Shown: positions 6,617 to 15,980, counted from the stretch's first letter. The stretch is DNA of 64,000 nucleotides from Bacteroides sp. An322 (GCF_002161765.1 NZ_NFIN01000021.1:1-64000), one strand, 5' to 3'. The notes: generated by a model not told the origin, from the sequence alone. Made by a program: numbers and translations.

Positions 6617-9050
6617 ATTTATAGATTAATGTAATATTCTGATGCACATGGTCTTTCCACGATTTGGAGTATTCTACCGGAACATTATTCGTCACCTGCA
6701 CGGGTTGCCCGTCTATCGATATGCCGAAACGTGTGCCCCTGCCTTTATAAATAGGGAATACCGGCAACGAATAAACATGCACGGTTACCGAATCTGCATC
6801 TATCTGTGGCAATTCATACTCGATTTGAGGAGCCGAAGGAGAAGTCGGGTCAGCCAATGACTCTGTAGCCTCACCTAATTGGAGGATATTCCAATCGTAA
6901 CCCAATCCTTTTACCAAGCGTAAGGTATGCCCAGAAGCAGATTTAATGTGATAACGTGTCAAATCTACCAAAGTACAGCGTTCCAGCTTATCTTGTTCGG
7001 GACGGAGAGACAAGTCTACCGGTGTTTCTCCTTTTCCTTTTGTGTAGGTCACCTCTGGCATGTTCTGGTATTTGGCAACCCATCCCGGCGCCAGTGTCAT
7101 CATGTGGTTCCATTTTCCATCGAGTTGCGTATTGTAACGATGATTCAGTGAAGCAATACTATCGTATGCCAATTCTGATTGGCGGGCTGCCCAATTAGCT
7201 TGCTCAACCTTTCCCTCGGCAAGCAGTTCACGGTTCAATTGAGCCATTAAAAACTTGCGGTTCATCTGATACGAAGCCAAAGCCTGATAGCCTATCAGTT
7301 CGAAGAATGCCGGACGATAATTTTCCGGGAGTTCGTTATAGAGGCGAACCGCTTCGTCGGACAAACGCTGATAATCGTCTAAACGGCGGAGCGCGTCATT
7401 ATAGTTTTGGAAAGAATAATCGGTAGAAGCTAATTCCGTATATTCGGGTGCATCCCATTCGCGTTCCCAGCCCATGAACTCCGGCTTACGGCTCCATGCC
7501 AACCGGTAATATTCGTCCAACATCCGTTGGAAACGGGCGTTATATGCATCGCCGAACAATCCAGCCATGAATGAAGCCTGATGCCCGTTGATGGAATGAA
7601 TATCGTATTTGTCAATATCCCATGCCATGTCAAAATACGTCTTGATAGCAAGCTCTGCCGGCTTGATGTCGCCTACATTCAAAAGCTAATAACGGTCTGC
7701 CCCTGTATCGTAAGCCTTCTTCAATTCTTCGTACATCAACACGGGGGGAGTGGTGCATATCCAAAGATAATCGTGCGGAGCACCCAGATAAGAAGTGTGG
7801 TAATAAACGCCCGCCCGTCCGCTGCGTTGTTGTTCTTGCGGATTGCTCAAACGTTTCATATAGCCGTAATTATCATCTACCCATACCAAAGTCACGTCAT
7901 CGGGCACCTTCAACCCGCGTTCGTAAATGTCTAGTACTTCTTTGTAAGGCACGAATTGTTGCGGAATGGAGTCGATAGGATGCGGAATGTATTTCGACAA
8001 GATATTCCGTTGGTCTGTTAATACCTCTTCTATCAGGCTCACTTCACGTTCTTTGGGTACGCCCACCAATCCCGCATCGTGAATGCCCCGCATGGCAAGG
8101 GTATAGAAGTTTTCGTAAGGTCCGTTCTCCGAAATACGCTTATCGAGCACCTTGTTAATGCCGTCCTTATTGGTAAGGTAATTCCAGTCGCCCATTGTCT
8201 CCTTATCCCATTCTGTCACATTATTGAAAAGCAACGGCTCGCAATGCGAAGAAGTCATGACAATGGCAAAACTATCTGCCACCAATTTATTGTCGGGATA
8301 CTTGTTAAACGCTCCCGAACTGGGGTGCATGGCAGGAGCCAGCATATTGCCCCGCATACGGAGTATCAACTCGCATACCTTGGCATAGGTTTTCGGACCG
8401 ATATCTCCCAATTCCTTATCGAATGTTTTCGAAGCCCACGGCGTGATGCCCCAACCTTCATCGTTGATAAAGATGCCCCGGTATTTGATGCTGGGAGCCT
8501 TCGATGCATAATCAATGGCTTCCACATACAGTGCGTCATGACGCTTTACGGGGACATCCGACCACCAATAAAGCGGAGACATTCCCATTGCTTCCGATAA
8601 GGCAAACGTTCCGTATGCCGTTCCCCGCCGGTCGCATCCGGCAATGATTAAGACCCGGTCAATATTTTCGGTAGGCTGGTTTATTGTTTTCAGCACATAT
8701 TGCTCCCAACCGTGGCGGATAGCGGACACATCCAGCTTCTTCTGCTTGACCATTTCATCGATAAACCGATTATGTCCTAAGGTACCAATCACAACGATGT
8801 TTTTCCCTTCCGTTGGATTTTTCACCGAAACCGGCCTCTTTACACCCGTCACACGAGCGATGTCTTCCGCAAACAAAGCCGCCGTTTTCTTTACCACTTC
8901 GAAGTCTTCCGAACTGATATAAATATCACACGGCTTTCCGTTGGCACACAAAGGGAAATCTGTTGATGTCGCAGGCTTATCGTTCACTTTCGGCTGGGCG
9001 AAAGCGGATAATCCGCATAGGAGAAATAGAATGATGAATAGATGTTTCAT
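6603..9050 (-). pseudogene. GH115 alpha-glucuronidase, interrupted by an in-frame amber codon
   Basis: Two open segments in the same frame make up one GH115 protein. The first (9050 down to 7686, 454 codons) begins with a signal peptide MKHLFIILFLLCGLSAFAQ. It continues with GH115 hallmarks such as GCDRRGTAYGTFALSEAMG, SPLYWWSDVPV, YRGIFINDEGWG and VWVDDNYGYM. It ends at TAG (7688-7686), where family members have Trp (DRY-W-LLNVGDIKPAE), so one G-to-A change explains the stop. The second segment continues directly with LLNVGDIKPAELAIKTY. The end, after SWKDHVHQ, is also unlike the family and seems to lack the last beta-sandwich strands. GH115 removes glucuronic acid from xylan or arabinogalactan side chains. 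As it stands the enzyme is probably not made. Confidence 0.85.
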
Positions 9051-9128
9051 AATAGTTACTGATTTTGATACGAATATACGAATTAATAGAGTTGATAACA
9101 TTACTAACTTTTTCTTTTAAGTATTTTT

Positions 9129-10499
9129 TTATGAAACTTCTAATACGTAAATAGGATATGAATCCGCCGAATTGTCTGTGTGAATGATTAACCCGTCTTT
9201 AACTAATTCCCAATTCACATTTTGTATTCCAGATAAACTTTTTACCGTATTTATTTTATCCAACTTTGTAAAGGCTCTTAGTTTAAAGACTTTGTCTTGC
9301 ACATGACGGACGATTATATATACCTTGTTCCCTTTACTCGTATAGCGTACGTCTGGAGTACGTTGTTGGGGGAATCCGTTAAATACAGCATCGTCAAATT
9401 CCGCCTTTATCTCTTCATCGGGCTGGTTCGGGTCTATTTTTTCTCCATAAATACGCCAAGGTCTCGTTCCATAAATAGCTTCTCCATTCGTTTGCATCAA
9501 AGCGTGCAACTCTTTTATAATCGGAAATGTCTGTATAGGGAAAGCTCCTTTACCATTAGGAGCTACATTTAATAACATATTTCCTCCTTTGCTAACTACA
9601 TCTGTTAAATAGCGTATAATCATATCTGGTTTTTTATATAAGGTATCATAACGGTTATATCCCCAATTCCGTCCCATGGTCAGATTTACTTCCCAGGGTT
9701 CATGACTGGTATTGTCTGTAAGTTTCTGTTCAACCGTTTTAAAATCACCTTCCCCATTGCCTATTCTGTCATTAATCAGACATTCGGGTTGTAATTTGTA
9801 AATCAACTCTCTGATAGTTTTACTCTGTTCTTTTGTCACCAGTTCAGGAGTATCAAACCACATGAAATCAATTTTCCCGTAATTGGTCAGCAATTCTTTG
9901 ATTTGTGGAATAGCTTTACGCTTCAAATAAGCCGGCAATGATTTCCCGTCTTCATCCGGATAATCCCACGTATTGCTTCTGCCTCCCTTTTGCGGCCAAT
10001 TAGTCGGGACATCCGGATCTTCCCAGTCACGTCCTAAAGAATAATAAAAACCAATCTTCAAATTCTCTTTCCGGCAGGCATCTACAATTTCTTTTATCGG
10101 GTCTCTTTTAAAAGGAGTTGCATCCACGATATTGTAATCACTGCATTGAGAATCGTACATGGCAAATCCCTCGTGGTGCTTTGTTGTGATAACGATGTAT
10201 TTCATTCCTCCTTCTTTAGCTGTTCTGACCCATTGCTCCGCATTAAATTCAACGGGATTAAATTCCTCGGCAAGTTTAGCGTATTCTTTTAACGGAATCC
10301 GCTCGTAAAGCATAAAATGCTCTCCGCCTCTTGTCTTTTTTCCATTCCATTCGCCTCCGGCTTCCGAATAAAGCCCCCAATGAATAAACATACCGAACTT
10401 ATTGTCGGCAAACCATTGTAGACTACGCTGACAAGCCGGTTGGGCTGAAGCGTAGATGCTTGCTATTAAAAATATAATACTAATTGCTAACTTATTCAT
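9129..10499 (-). CDS. GH29 alpha-L-fucosidase, exported
   Basis: 456 residues from the chosen ATG (MNKLAISI..., signal peptide, cleavage after YASA); an ATG one codon earlier also exists. GH29 features include WFADNKFGMFIHWG near the N-terminus, YIVITTKHHEGFAMYDS, GFYYSLGRDW and KIDFMWFD, where the last Asp (residue 216) is the expected nucleophile. A beta-sandwich domain follows the barrel. It would release terminal fucose from glycans in the periplasm or at the surface. It lies immediately behind, and overlaps by 8 bp, a truncated ECF sigma gene, and is probably read from the sigma gene's promoter. The enzyme itself looks intact. Confidence 0.88.
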   Translation of the reverse strand: MNKLAISIIFLIASIYASAQPACQRSLQWFADNKFGMFIHWGLYSEAGGEWNGKKTRGGEHFMLYERIPLKEYAKLAEEFNPVEFNAEQWVRTAKEGGMKYIVITTKHHEGFAMYDSQCSDYNIVDATPFKRDPIKEIVDACRKENLKIGFYYSLGRDWEDPDVPTNWPQKGGRSNTWDYPDEDGKSLPAYLKRKAIPQIKELLTNYGKIDFMWFDTPELVTKEQSKTIRELIYKLQPECLINDRIGNGEGDFKTVEQKLTDNTSHEPWEVNLTMGRNWGYNRYDTLYKKPDMIIRYLTDVVSKGGNMLLNVAPNGKGAFPIQTFPIIKELHALMQTNGEAIYGTRPWRIYGEKIDPNQPDEEIKAEFDDAVFNGFPQQRTPDVRYTSKGNKVYIIVRHVQDKVFKLRAFTKLDKINTVKSLSGIQNVNWELVKDGLIIHTDNSADSYPIYVLEVS

Positions 10500-10698
10500 C
10501 ATTCCATATAGTAAACAAAAGGGGAGTAATCTCTTCAACGGACGTTATTTCCACTTTTTCCCACAAGGCTATCAATGCTTCAGAAGCAATATCCTCTGCC
10601 ACAGCTTCATCGTGGACGTATGATTTTGCAAATCTGAAAGCCTGTTTGTAGTACCTGGTATAAATAAACGTGAACGATATGTCCGACGAGTTTTTCAT
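10492..10698 (-). pseudogene. Truncated ECF sigma factor (N-terminal region 2 only)
   Basis: 68 codons. The N-terminus SSDISFTFIYTRYYKQAF and AKSYVHDEAVAEDIASEA are the region 2 core of PUL-associated ECF sigma factors. The normal continuation (LLFTI.KN..LDYL, linker and region 4) is replaced after LLFTI by WNDE and a stop. A full protein would have about 180-190 residues. The break point coincides with the start of the GH29 gene, so a deletion probably removed the rest of the sigma gene together with whatever lay between. Without region 4 it cannot recognise a -35-type element and is presumed non-functional. Confidence 0.8.
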
Positions 10699-10728
10699 TG
10701 TTTTAACTATAAGATTCGGTTTTGAGAA

Positions 10729-10736
10729 CAAAGGTA
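10729..10736 (-). promoter_or_regulatory. -7 promoter element of the truncated sigma gene/GH29 unit
   Basis: Reads TACCTTTG on the minus strand, 30 nt before the sigma fragment's ATG at 10698. It is the only clear promoter element before the fucosidase gene. Confidence 0.55.
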
Positions 10737-10883
10737 CAAATAAAAAATGTGTTTTTCATAATAGATTGCATGGATTTAATAAATTTATGCGAATCAGGAA
10801 TTGGCTTGTTGATTCAACTCCCGATTCGCATAAAACTAGTAAACTCTGTGGTTCTTGTATCTTTTGTTATACAGAAACGCTCT

Positions 10884-11135
10884 TTAGAACTCGATAATCA
10901 AAGAACGGTTGGCAGGAATAGTCAGGTTTTGAGTGAAATTAACCTTTTTGCCGGTTGTAATGATTGTACCTTCTTTAGAGTCTTGAGTTAGAGCGTTGTA
11001 GTGTTGGCTTGGCAGAACTTGTTCTTTGTCAGTGCTGTTTAAGACAATCATTTCTGTTTTACCATCACTCGTGCGGGCATACAAGTAGATTCCTTGCTCA
11101 GGAATGTGATACTTTACAGTTTTGTTTTCTGACAT
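10884..11135 (-). pseudogene. Orphan C-terminal domain of a GH13 (SusA/neopullulanase-like) enzyme
   Basis: 83 codons. GIYLYARTSDGKTEMIVLNS, GKKVNFTQNLTIPANRSL and the final IIEF match the C-terminal beta-sandwich of SusA-type cyclomaltodextrinases/neopullulanases (Y.R...GKT.M...N.T.K, then D..TG....L...L.L....SLILEF). The catalytic barrel is missing. The short ORF nevertheless has an ATG and a -7 element 29 nt upstream, so it might be expressed as a free domain. Relic of a starch-type enzyme is the simplest reading. Confidence 0.6.
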
Positions 11136-11163
11136 TTTCTTGTTTAGTTTTAGTTTTGCGCTT

Positions 11164-11171
11164 CAAAAATA
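11164..11171 (-). promoter_or_regulatory. -7 promoter element before the GH13 fragment
   Basis: Reads TATTTTTG on the minus strand, a full match to TAnnTTTG, 29 nt before the ATG at 11135. A -33 TTG at the preferred distance is not seen. Confidence 0.45.
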
Positions 11172-11260
11172 GGGCTTTCATTCTAAACAAGCGGAAAGAA
11201 AACGGTTAAAATTGCAGTCCTTATACGGTTTTTATGATATAAATCAAGAAATGTTAGTTT

Positions 11261-11426
11261 TATAAACGCAGAGACGCAAAAACGCAAAGTCTTTATTTAG
11301 AGAGCAAAAGAGCGCAAAGAATTAAAAATTGAGCATTTTTAAATAAGTTCTAATTTTTAACTCTTCCGTGTCTTTTGCTTTCTCTAAAAAATATATTCTC
11401 CGCGCTTTTGCGTCTCTGCGTTTATA
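11261..11426. repeat. Palindromic intergenic element, 'CGCAGAGACGCAAA' family
   Basis: Outer arms TATAAACGCAGAGACGCAAA (11261-11280) and its reverse complement (11407-11426) flank inner arms (TAGAGAGCAAAAGA and TCTTTTGCTTTCTCTA). It fills the gap before the end of mmdB. Related copies are at 18826, 20115 and 61995. Confidence 0.85.
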
Positions 11427-11431
11427 AAATA

Positions 11432-12592
11432 TCAAATCAAGAATCCTAACAGGATACCTGCGGCTACGGCGGAACCGATGACTCCGGCTACATTCGGACC
11501 CATGGCATGCATCAGCAAGTAGTTGGTCGGGTCGTATTCCGCACCGACGATTTGCGAGATGCGGGCAGAGTCGGGCACGGCAGATACGCCTGCATTACCG
11601 ATAAGCGGGTTGATCTTGTTGTCTTTCTTCAATACGAGATTGAATATCTTCACGAAGAGCACGCCCGATGCGGTGGCTATCACGAACGACAAGGCACCCA
11701 AGCCGAATATCTTCAACGAATCCCATGTGATGAATTCCGAAGCTTGGGTAGACGCGCCTACGGTCAGTCCCAACAAAATGGTGATGGTGTCAATCAGCGG
11801 GCCACGGGCTGTCTCTGCCAACCGGCGGGTCACGCCGCTTTCTTTTAACAGATTACCGAAGAACAGCATTCCTAATAGAGGTAAGCCTGAGGGTACTAAG
11901 AAGCAGGTGAGCAACAGACCCATAATGGGGAACAATACCTTTTCGGTATGCGACACGGCACGCGGGGCTTTCATGCGGATGAGGCGTTCTTTCTTGGTGG
12001 TCAGCAAACGCATGATAGGCGGCTGGATAACCGGCACCAATGCCATGTACGAATAAGCGGACACGGCGATGGCTCCCATCAGGTTAGGCGCCAATTTCGA
12101 TGAAAGGAAGATAGCGGTCGGACCGTCCGCACCGCCGATGATGCCGATAGCGGCTGCCTGCATGGGGTCGAATCCCCATTTGAGTGCAATCATGTAGGCA
12201 CCGAAGATACCGAACTGGGCTGCCGCGCCGATGAGCATCAGCTTCGGATTGGAAATCAATGCCGAGAAGTCGGTCATGGCTCCGATGCCGAGGAAGATGA
12301 GAGGCGGATACCAGCCCGACGTCACCCCTTGGTATAAGATGTTGAGTACCGAACCCTGTTCGTAGATGCCGACCTGCAGACCGGCTTCCATATTAAAAGG
12401 AATGTTGCCCACCAGCATACCGAATCCGATAGGAATCAGCAGCATCGGCTCGAATTCCTTTGCCACGGCAAGATAAATGAAGAATATACCGACGGCTATC
12501 ATGATGAAATGCTGGTAAGTCGCATTGTAGAAGCCGGTATACGTCCAGAAATCCGCCAGGTTGCTCTGTAAGAAATTGATAAATTCTCCCAT
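11432..12592 (-). CDS. mmdB: Na+-translocating decarboxylase beta subunit
   Basis: 386 residues, an integral membrane protein with about nine to eleven helices, of the OadB/MmdB/GcdB family. The re-entrant motif IGGADGPTAIFLSS includes Asp156, equivalent to the Na+/H+-binding Asp of Klebsiella OadB. The C-terminal PLIGNAGVSAVPDSARISQ and YLLMHAMGPNVAGVIGSA are also diagnostic. This subunit decarboxylates the carboxybiotin of the carrier subunit and exports Na+. It is the last gene of the mce-mmdA-oadG-mmdC-mmdB operon, 2 nt after mmdC. The methylmalonyl-CoA specificity is inferred from the neighbouring epimerase and carboxyltransferase. Confidence 0.93.
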   Translation of the reverse strand: MGEFINFLQSNLADFWTYTGFYNATYQHFIMIAVGIFFIYLAVAKEFEPMLLIPIGFGMLVGNIPFNMEAGLQVGIYEQGSVLNILYQGVTSGWYPPLIFLGIGAMTDFSALISNPKLMLIGAAAQFGIFGAYMIALKWGFDPMQAAAIGIIGGADGPTAIFLSSKLAPNLMGAIAVSAYSYMALVPVIQPPIMRLLTTKKERLIRMKAPRAVSHTEKVLFPIMGLLLTCFLVPSGLPLLGMLFFGNLLKESGVTRRLAETARGPLIDTITILLGLTVGASTQASEFITWDSLKIFGLGALSFVIATASGVLFVKIFNLVLKKDNKINPLIGNAGVSAVPDSARISQIVGAEYDPTNYLLMHAMGPNVAGVIGSAVAAGILLGFLI

Positions 12593-12594
12593 AG

Positions 12595-13023
12595 TTATTC
12601 GATGATTATAAGGTCTGTACCTTCAAGAATAGATTCTCCTTTGCTCACTTGGATAGCGGTCACTTTGCCGTCGCGGTCGGACTTGATGTCGTTTTCCATT
12701 TTCATGGCTTCCAATATTAATAAGGTCTGTCCGCGTTTCACCGTATCGCCTTCTTTCACCTTGATGTCGAGGATGACTCCGGGCAGCGGTGATTTGATGC
12801 CCGACTTGCCTTGTGATACGGTGGGGCGGGATATAGCCGGAGGAGGAGCGGCCGGAGTGGTCGCGGCGGTACGGACAACCGGCTTGATTTTCGGGCTTAC
12901 GTGCTTCTCTAATTCTACGGTGTAGGGCGTACCGTTTACTTCTACGTGTACGTTGTTGTCTTCTATGTCTCCTACGGTCACTTTGTATAAGTTCCCGTTG
13001 ATTTTATATCTATATTCTTTCAT
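12595..13023 (-). CDS. mmdC: Biotin carboxyl carrier subunit of the methylmalonyl-CoA decarboxylase
   Basis: 142 residues from the second ATG (MKEYRYKINGN); an ATG two codons upstream would add MT. The N-terminal small beta domain is followed by a Pro/Ala linker (about 50-72) and a biotinyl domain with ILEAMKMEND; the lysine in AMKM (residue 108) is the biotin attachment site. It carries the carboxyl group from the alpha subunit to the membrane beta subunit. It lies between the oadG-like gene (22 nt gap) and mmdB. Confidence 0.9.
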   Translation of the reverse strand: MKEYRYKINGNLYKVTVGDIEDNNVHVEVNGTPYTVELEKHVSPKIKPVVRTAATTPAAPPPAISRPTVSQGKSGIKSPLPGVILDIKVKEGDTVKRGQTLLILEAMKMENDIKSDRDGKVTAIQVSKGESILEGTDLIIIE

Positions 13024-13045
13024 GGTCATTCATTACGTTAGAGGG

Positions 13046-13975
13046 TTATTTCTTATGAGGATTTTCGCGCAGGGTATAAATCTTCGAGCTCCATGGCGAG
13101 TAGCTTCTCTTTACGCGGCTGATGGTGAGGATGGTTTCTTCTACATCGTGGTCGCTTCCCTGAGCCTCGTGCAGTGCCATGGCAATGGCGGCTATTACAT
13201 CGCCCGGCGCTTCGCCCAATCTCCGTTCCTTGGCTTCTTGCTTGTCGGTGATGTTATGTACCTTCATGGCATTACGCTTGCGGAGCTTGACGGCAATCTT
13301 GCCGATGACGCGGAAGCAGATGTATAAGAGGATAAGTCCGGTAAACACTACGGTCATGGCGGTAAGGGTCATGCCGAAGCCCGCCGAGTCGTGCAGCTCG
13401 AATTTATCCATTTTGGGATTTCCTTCCAATGTCTGGTTATTCGTGCTTGGAGTGACGTATTTGGTCTCGCTATCATCCTTTACTTCCCATTCGTCCGAGC
13501 CGTCGCTGATGCGTGCATACGATTGGTCTGTCTTCAGGATGCCGGCGGGCACAACCACTTCGTCTAAAAGTTTCCGTCCCGAATCGTACAGTCCTACCCA
13601 GTTGTCATTGGTCTTGCTTAATACGAAATTGGTATGGAAGGTGCCTCGGCGCGGCGCTCCGTCTGCCCAGAAGAGGGCGTGCTGGCGGGGGCTGATAGCG
13701 GTCAGTACATCTCCTTTCGGAATGAAATAAGATACGGTGTCGCCCGGCTCGCTGCTCACTTTCAGGTAGCATCCCGCCAAGTTGACACTATTATAAGATG
13801 TGTTGAATATTTCCACCCATCCGCTATGTACGCCGTAATCGTCCTGAAAGTTGCTTTGGTTATCCACCAATACTTCGTTGATGACGATTTTGCTGCCCGT
13901 CTCCGGTGTGGTGCACGAGCTGAGTGCGCCCGCCATAGCAGATGCGAAGAATATTCCGGCTATGTATTTGTTCAT
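13046..13975 (-). CDS. OadG-like decarboxylase gamma subunit fused to an N-terminal lamin-tail domain
   Basis: 309 residues, much longer than ordinary OadG (about 80-120). A lipoprotein-type signal (AGALSSC, Cys21) leads into a lamin-tail domain at about 28-150 (IVINEVLVDNQ, GWVEIFNTSYNSVNLAGCYL, HALFWADG, VGLYDSGRKLLDEVV). One membrane helix (about 200-224) and a cytoplasmic tail follow. The helix-plus-tail part and the position between mmdA and mmdC identify the gamma subunit, which assembles the complex and helps carboxyl transfer. The lamin-tail part would be on the periplasmic side. Its job is unknown; binding of a partner or the envelope is a guess. Confidence 0.8.
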   Translation of the reverse strand: MNKYIAGIFFASAMAGALSSCTTPETGSKIVINEVLVDNQSNFQDDYGVHSGWVEIFNTSYNSVNLAGCYLKVSSEPGDTVSYFIPKGDVLTAISPRQHALFWADGAPRRGTFHTNFVLSKTNDNWVGLYDSGRKLLDEVVVPAGILKTDQSYARISDGSDEWEVKDDSETKYVTPSTNNQTLEGNPKMDKFELHDSAGFGMTLTAMTVVFTGLILLYICFRVIGKIAVKLRKRNAMKVHNITDKQEAKERRLGEAPGDVIAAIAMALHEAQGSDHDVEETILTISRVKRSYSPWSSKIYTLRENPHKK

Positions 13976-13999
13976 AACTAAACGCGTTAAAGGGGTTAA

Positions 14000-15553
14000 T
14001 TACAAAGGAATATTTCCGTGCTTCTTTGCCGGATTGGTTTGTTTCTTGGTCTGCAATTGTTGCAGGGCGCGGATGATGCGGAAGCGGGTGTTGCGCGGTT
14101 CAATCACGTCATCAATGTAGCCGTATTTCGCCGCATTATACGGATTGGCGAACAATTTGGTATATTCGGCTTCCTTCTCAGCCATGAACGCTTTCGGGTC
14201 TTCGGCTTCTTTCGCTTCTTTGGCATAGAGCACTTCTACGGCTCCCGCACCGCCCATTACGGCGATTTCGGCGGTAGGCCATGCGTAGTTCATATCACCG
14301 CGCAATTGCTTGCAACTCATCACAATGTGCGAACCTCCGTAGGATTTGCGCAAGGTGACGGTCACTTTAGGTACGGTGGCTTCTCCGTATGCATAAAGTA
14401 ATTTGGCTCCGTGCAGGATAACGGCGTTGTATTCTTGTCCCGTGCCCGGAAGGAATCCCGGAACGTCTACCAACGATACGATAGGAATGTTGAATGCATC
14501 GCAGAAACGGACGAAACGGGCACCTTTGCGTGAAGAATTGCAGTCGAGTACGCCCGCCAAGAATTTCGGCTGGTTGGCTACAATACCTACCGATTGTCCG
14601 TTGAAACGGGCAAAACCGACGATGATGTTCTTCGCAAAGTCTTGTTGCACTTCCAGGAATTCGCCGTTGTCTACGATAGCGCCGATTACCTCATACATAT
14701 CGTAAGGCTTGTTCGGGCTGTCGGGAACAATTTCGTTCAGCGAGTCTTCCAACCGGTCTATCGGGTCGGTACAATCTATATAAGGTGGTTCTTCGAGGTT
14801 GTTTTGAGGGATGTAGCTCAAGAGTTTGCGGATAAGCGCCAATCCTTCTTCTTCGGTAGATGCCGTGAAATGGGTTACTCCCGAGCGGGTGGAGTGCACG
14901 CTTGCGCCTCCTAAGTTTTCTTGTGTCACGTCTTCGCCGGTCACGGTCTTTACCACTTTCGGCCCGGTGAGGAACATGTACGAAGTGCCTTCCATCATCA
15001 AGGTGAAGTCGGTCAGTGCCGGAGAATAAACGGCTCCTCCCGCACAAGGTCCGAAGATGCCGGAGATTTGCGGGATTACGCCCGATGCCAAGATGTTGCG
15101 CTGGAATATTTCGGCATAGCCAGCCAATGCGTTGATGCCTTCCTGGATGCGTGCTCCTCCCGAGTCGTTCAGCCCAATGACGGGTGCTCCCATCCGCATT
15201 GCCATATCCATCACCTTGCATATCTTTTGCGACATGGTTTCCGACAAAGAACCAGCCGATACAGTAAAGTCTTGTGCAAAGACATAAACCAGTCTTCCTT
15301 CAATGGTTCCATATCCGGTTACGACCCCGTCGCCCAGATATTGTTTCTTCTCCATACCGAAATTGGTGCAACGGTGTTTCACGAACATATCCATTTCTTC
15401 GAAACTGCCTTCATCGAGCAGCATGGAGATGCGTTCGCGTGCTGTATATTTCCCTTTTGCGTGTTGTTTCTCGATGGCTTTTTCTCCACCTCCCAAGCGG
15501 GCTTTGGCACGCAATTCAATCAGTTCTTTTACTTTTTCAAGTTGGTTACTCAT
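14000..15553 (-). CDS. mmdA: Methylmalonyl-CoA decarboxylase alpha subunit / acyl-CoA carboxyltransferase
   Basis: 517 residues, the normal length for the biotin-dependent carboxyltransferase family (MmdA, PccB, AccD5). It has the paired crotonase-like domains: [22 protein letters not shown] and [19 protein letters not shown] in the first half, [17 protein letters not shown] and [13 protein letters not shown] in the second. It moves the carboxyl group of methylmalonyl-CoA to biotin on MmdC, giving propionyl-CoA. It lies 22 nt after the epimerase gene and ahead of the membrane subunits, so the complex is a Na+-pumping decarboxylase rather than an ATP-dependent carboxylase; no biotin carboxylase gene is present. 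Confidence 0.92.
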   Translation of the reverse strand: MSNQLEKVKELIELRAKARLGGGEKAIEKQHAKGKYTARERISMLLDEGSFEEMDMFVKHRCTNFGMEKKQYLGDGVVTGYGTIEGRLVYVFAQDFTVSAGSLSETMSQKICKVMDMAMRMGAPVIGLNDSGGARIQEGINALAGYAEIFQRNILASGVIPQISGIFGPCAGGAVYSPALTDFTLMMEGTSYMFLTGPKVVKTVTGEDVTQENLGGASVHSTRSGVTHFTASTEEEGLALIRKLLSYIPQNNLEEPPYIDCTDPIDRLEDSLNEIVPDSPNKPYDMYEVIGAIVDNGEFLEVQQDFAKNIIVGFARFNGQSVGIVANQPKFLAGVLDCNSSRKGARFVRFCDAFNIPIVSLVDVPGFLPGTGQEYNAVILHGAKLLYAYGEATVPKVTVTLRKSYGGSHIVMSCKQLRGDMNYAWPTAEIAVMGGAGAVEVLYAKEAKEAEDPKAFMAEKEAEYTKLFANPYNAAKYGYIDDVIEPRNTRFRIIRALQQLQTKKQTNPAKKHGNIPL

Positions 15554-15575
15554 GGTATTTTCGTTTTATAGATTT

Positions 15576-15980
15576 TTACTTTTCACACAATTCAGTCAAT
15601 ACGCCCATTGTTGATTTCGGATGCAGGAAAGCGATTTGCAAATTCTCCGCACCTTTACGTGGAGCCTTGTCTATCAGCTGGATGCCTGCTCCTTCGGCTT
15701 CAGCTAATGCGTTGGCTACTCCGTCTTCAATGGCAAAAGCGAGGTGGTGGATGCCCATGCCGCGTTTTTCGATAAAGCCGGCAATGGTACTGTCCGGGCT
15801 GGTCGGCTCCAATAATTCGATTTTGGTATCTCCGCATTTCAGGAAAGCGGTCTTTACCTTTTGGTCTTCTACTGTCTCTATGTTATAGCAAGTCAGTCCG
15901 AGAACTTTTTCATAATACGGAAGGGCTTCTTCGATGCTCTTAACGGCAATGCCCAAGTGTTCAATGTGAGAAATTTTCAT
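15576..15980 (-). CDS. mce: Methylmalonyl-CoA epimerase
   Basis: 134 residues, a VOC-superfamily protein. Motifs include MKISHIEHLGIAVKSIEEAL with a metal-ligand His, ALPYYEKVLGL, TKIELLEPT and GMGIHHLAFAIED with a second ligand His, followed by the terminal LHPKSTMGVLTELCE. It interconverts (R)- and (S)-methylmalonyl-CoA, feeding the decarboxylase encoded next. First gene of the operon; the upstream region carries only an imperfect -7-like element. Confidence 0.93.
   Translation of the reverse strand: MKISHIEHLGIAVKSIEEALPYYEKVLGLTCYNIETVEDQKVKTAFLKCGDTKIELLEPTSPDSTIAGFIEKRGMGIHHLAFAIEDGVANALAEAEGAGIQLIDKAPRKGAENLQIAFLHPKSTMGVLTELCEK

Noticed and set aside
7680-7691. TAG in GH115 as a programmed recoding or selenocysteine-like site
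   Set aside because: Only one such codon, no surrounding stem or recoding signal was seen, and other genes here use TAG as a normal stop (mreD, mrdA).
14921-15571. 216-codon plus-strand ORF antisense to mmdA
   Set aside because: The opposite frame encodes a complete carboxyltransferase subunit; this frame is a by-product.
11432-15980. Operon read as an oxaloacetate decarboxylase or ATP-dependent propionyl-CoA carboxylase
   Set aside because: The epimerase and MmdA-type alpha subunit point to methylmalonyl-CoA, and there is no biotin carboxylase gene.
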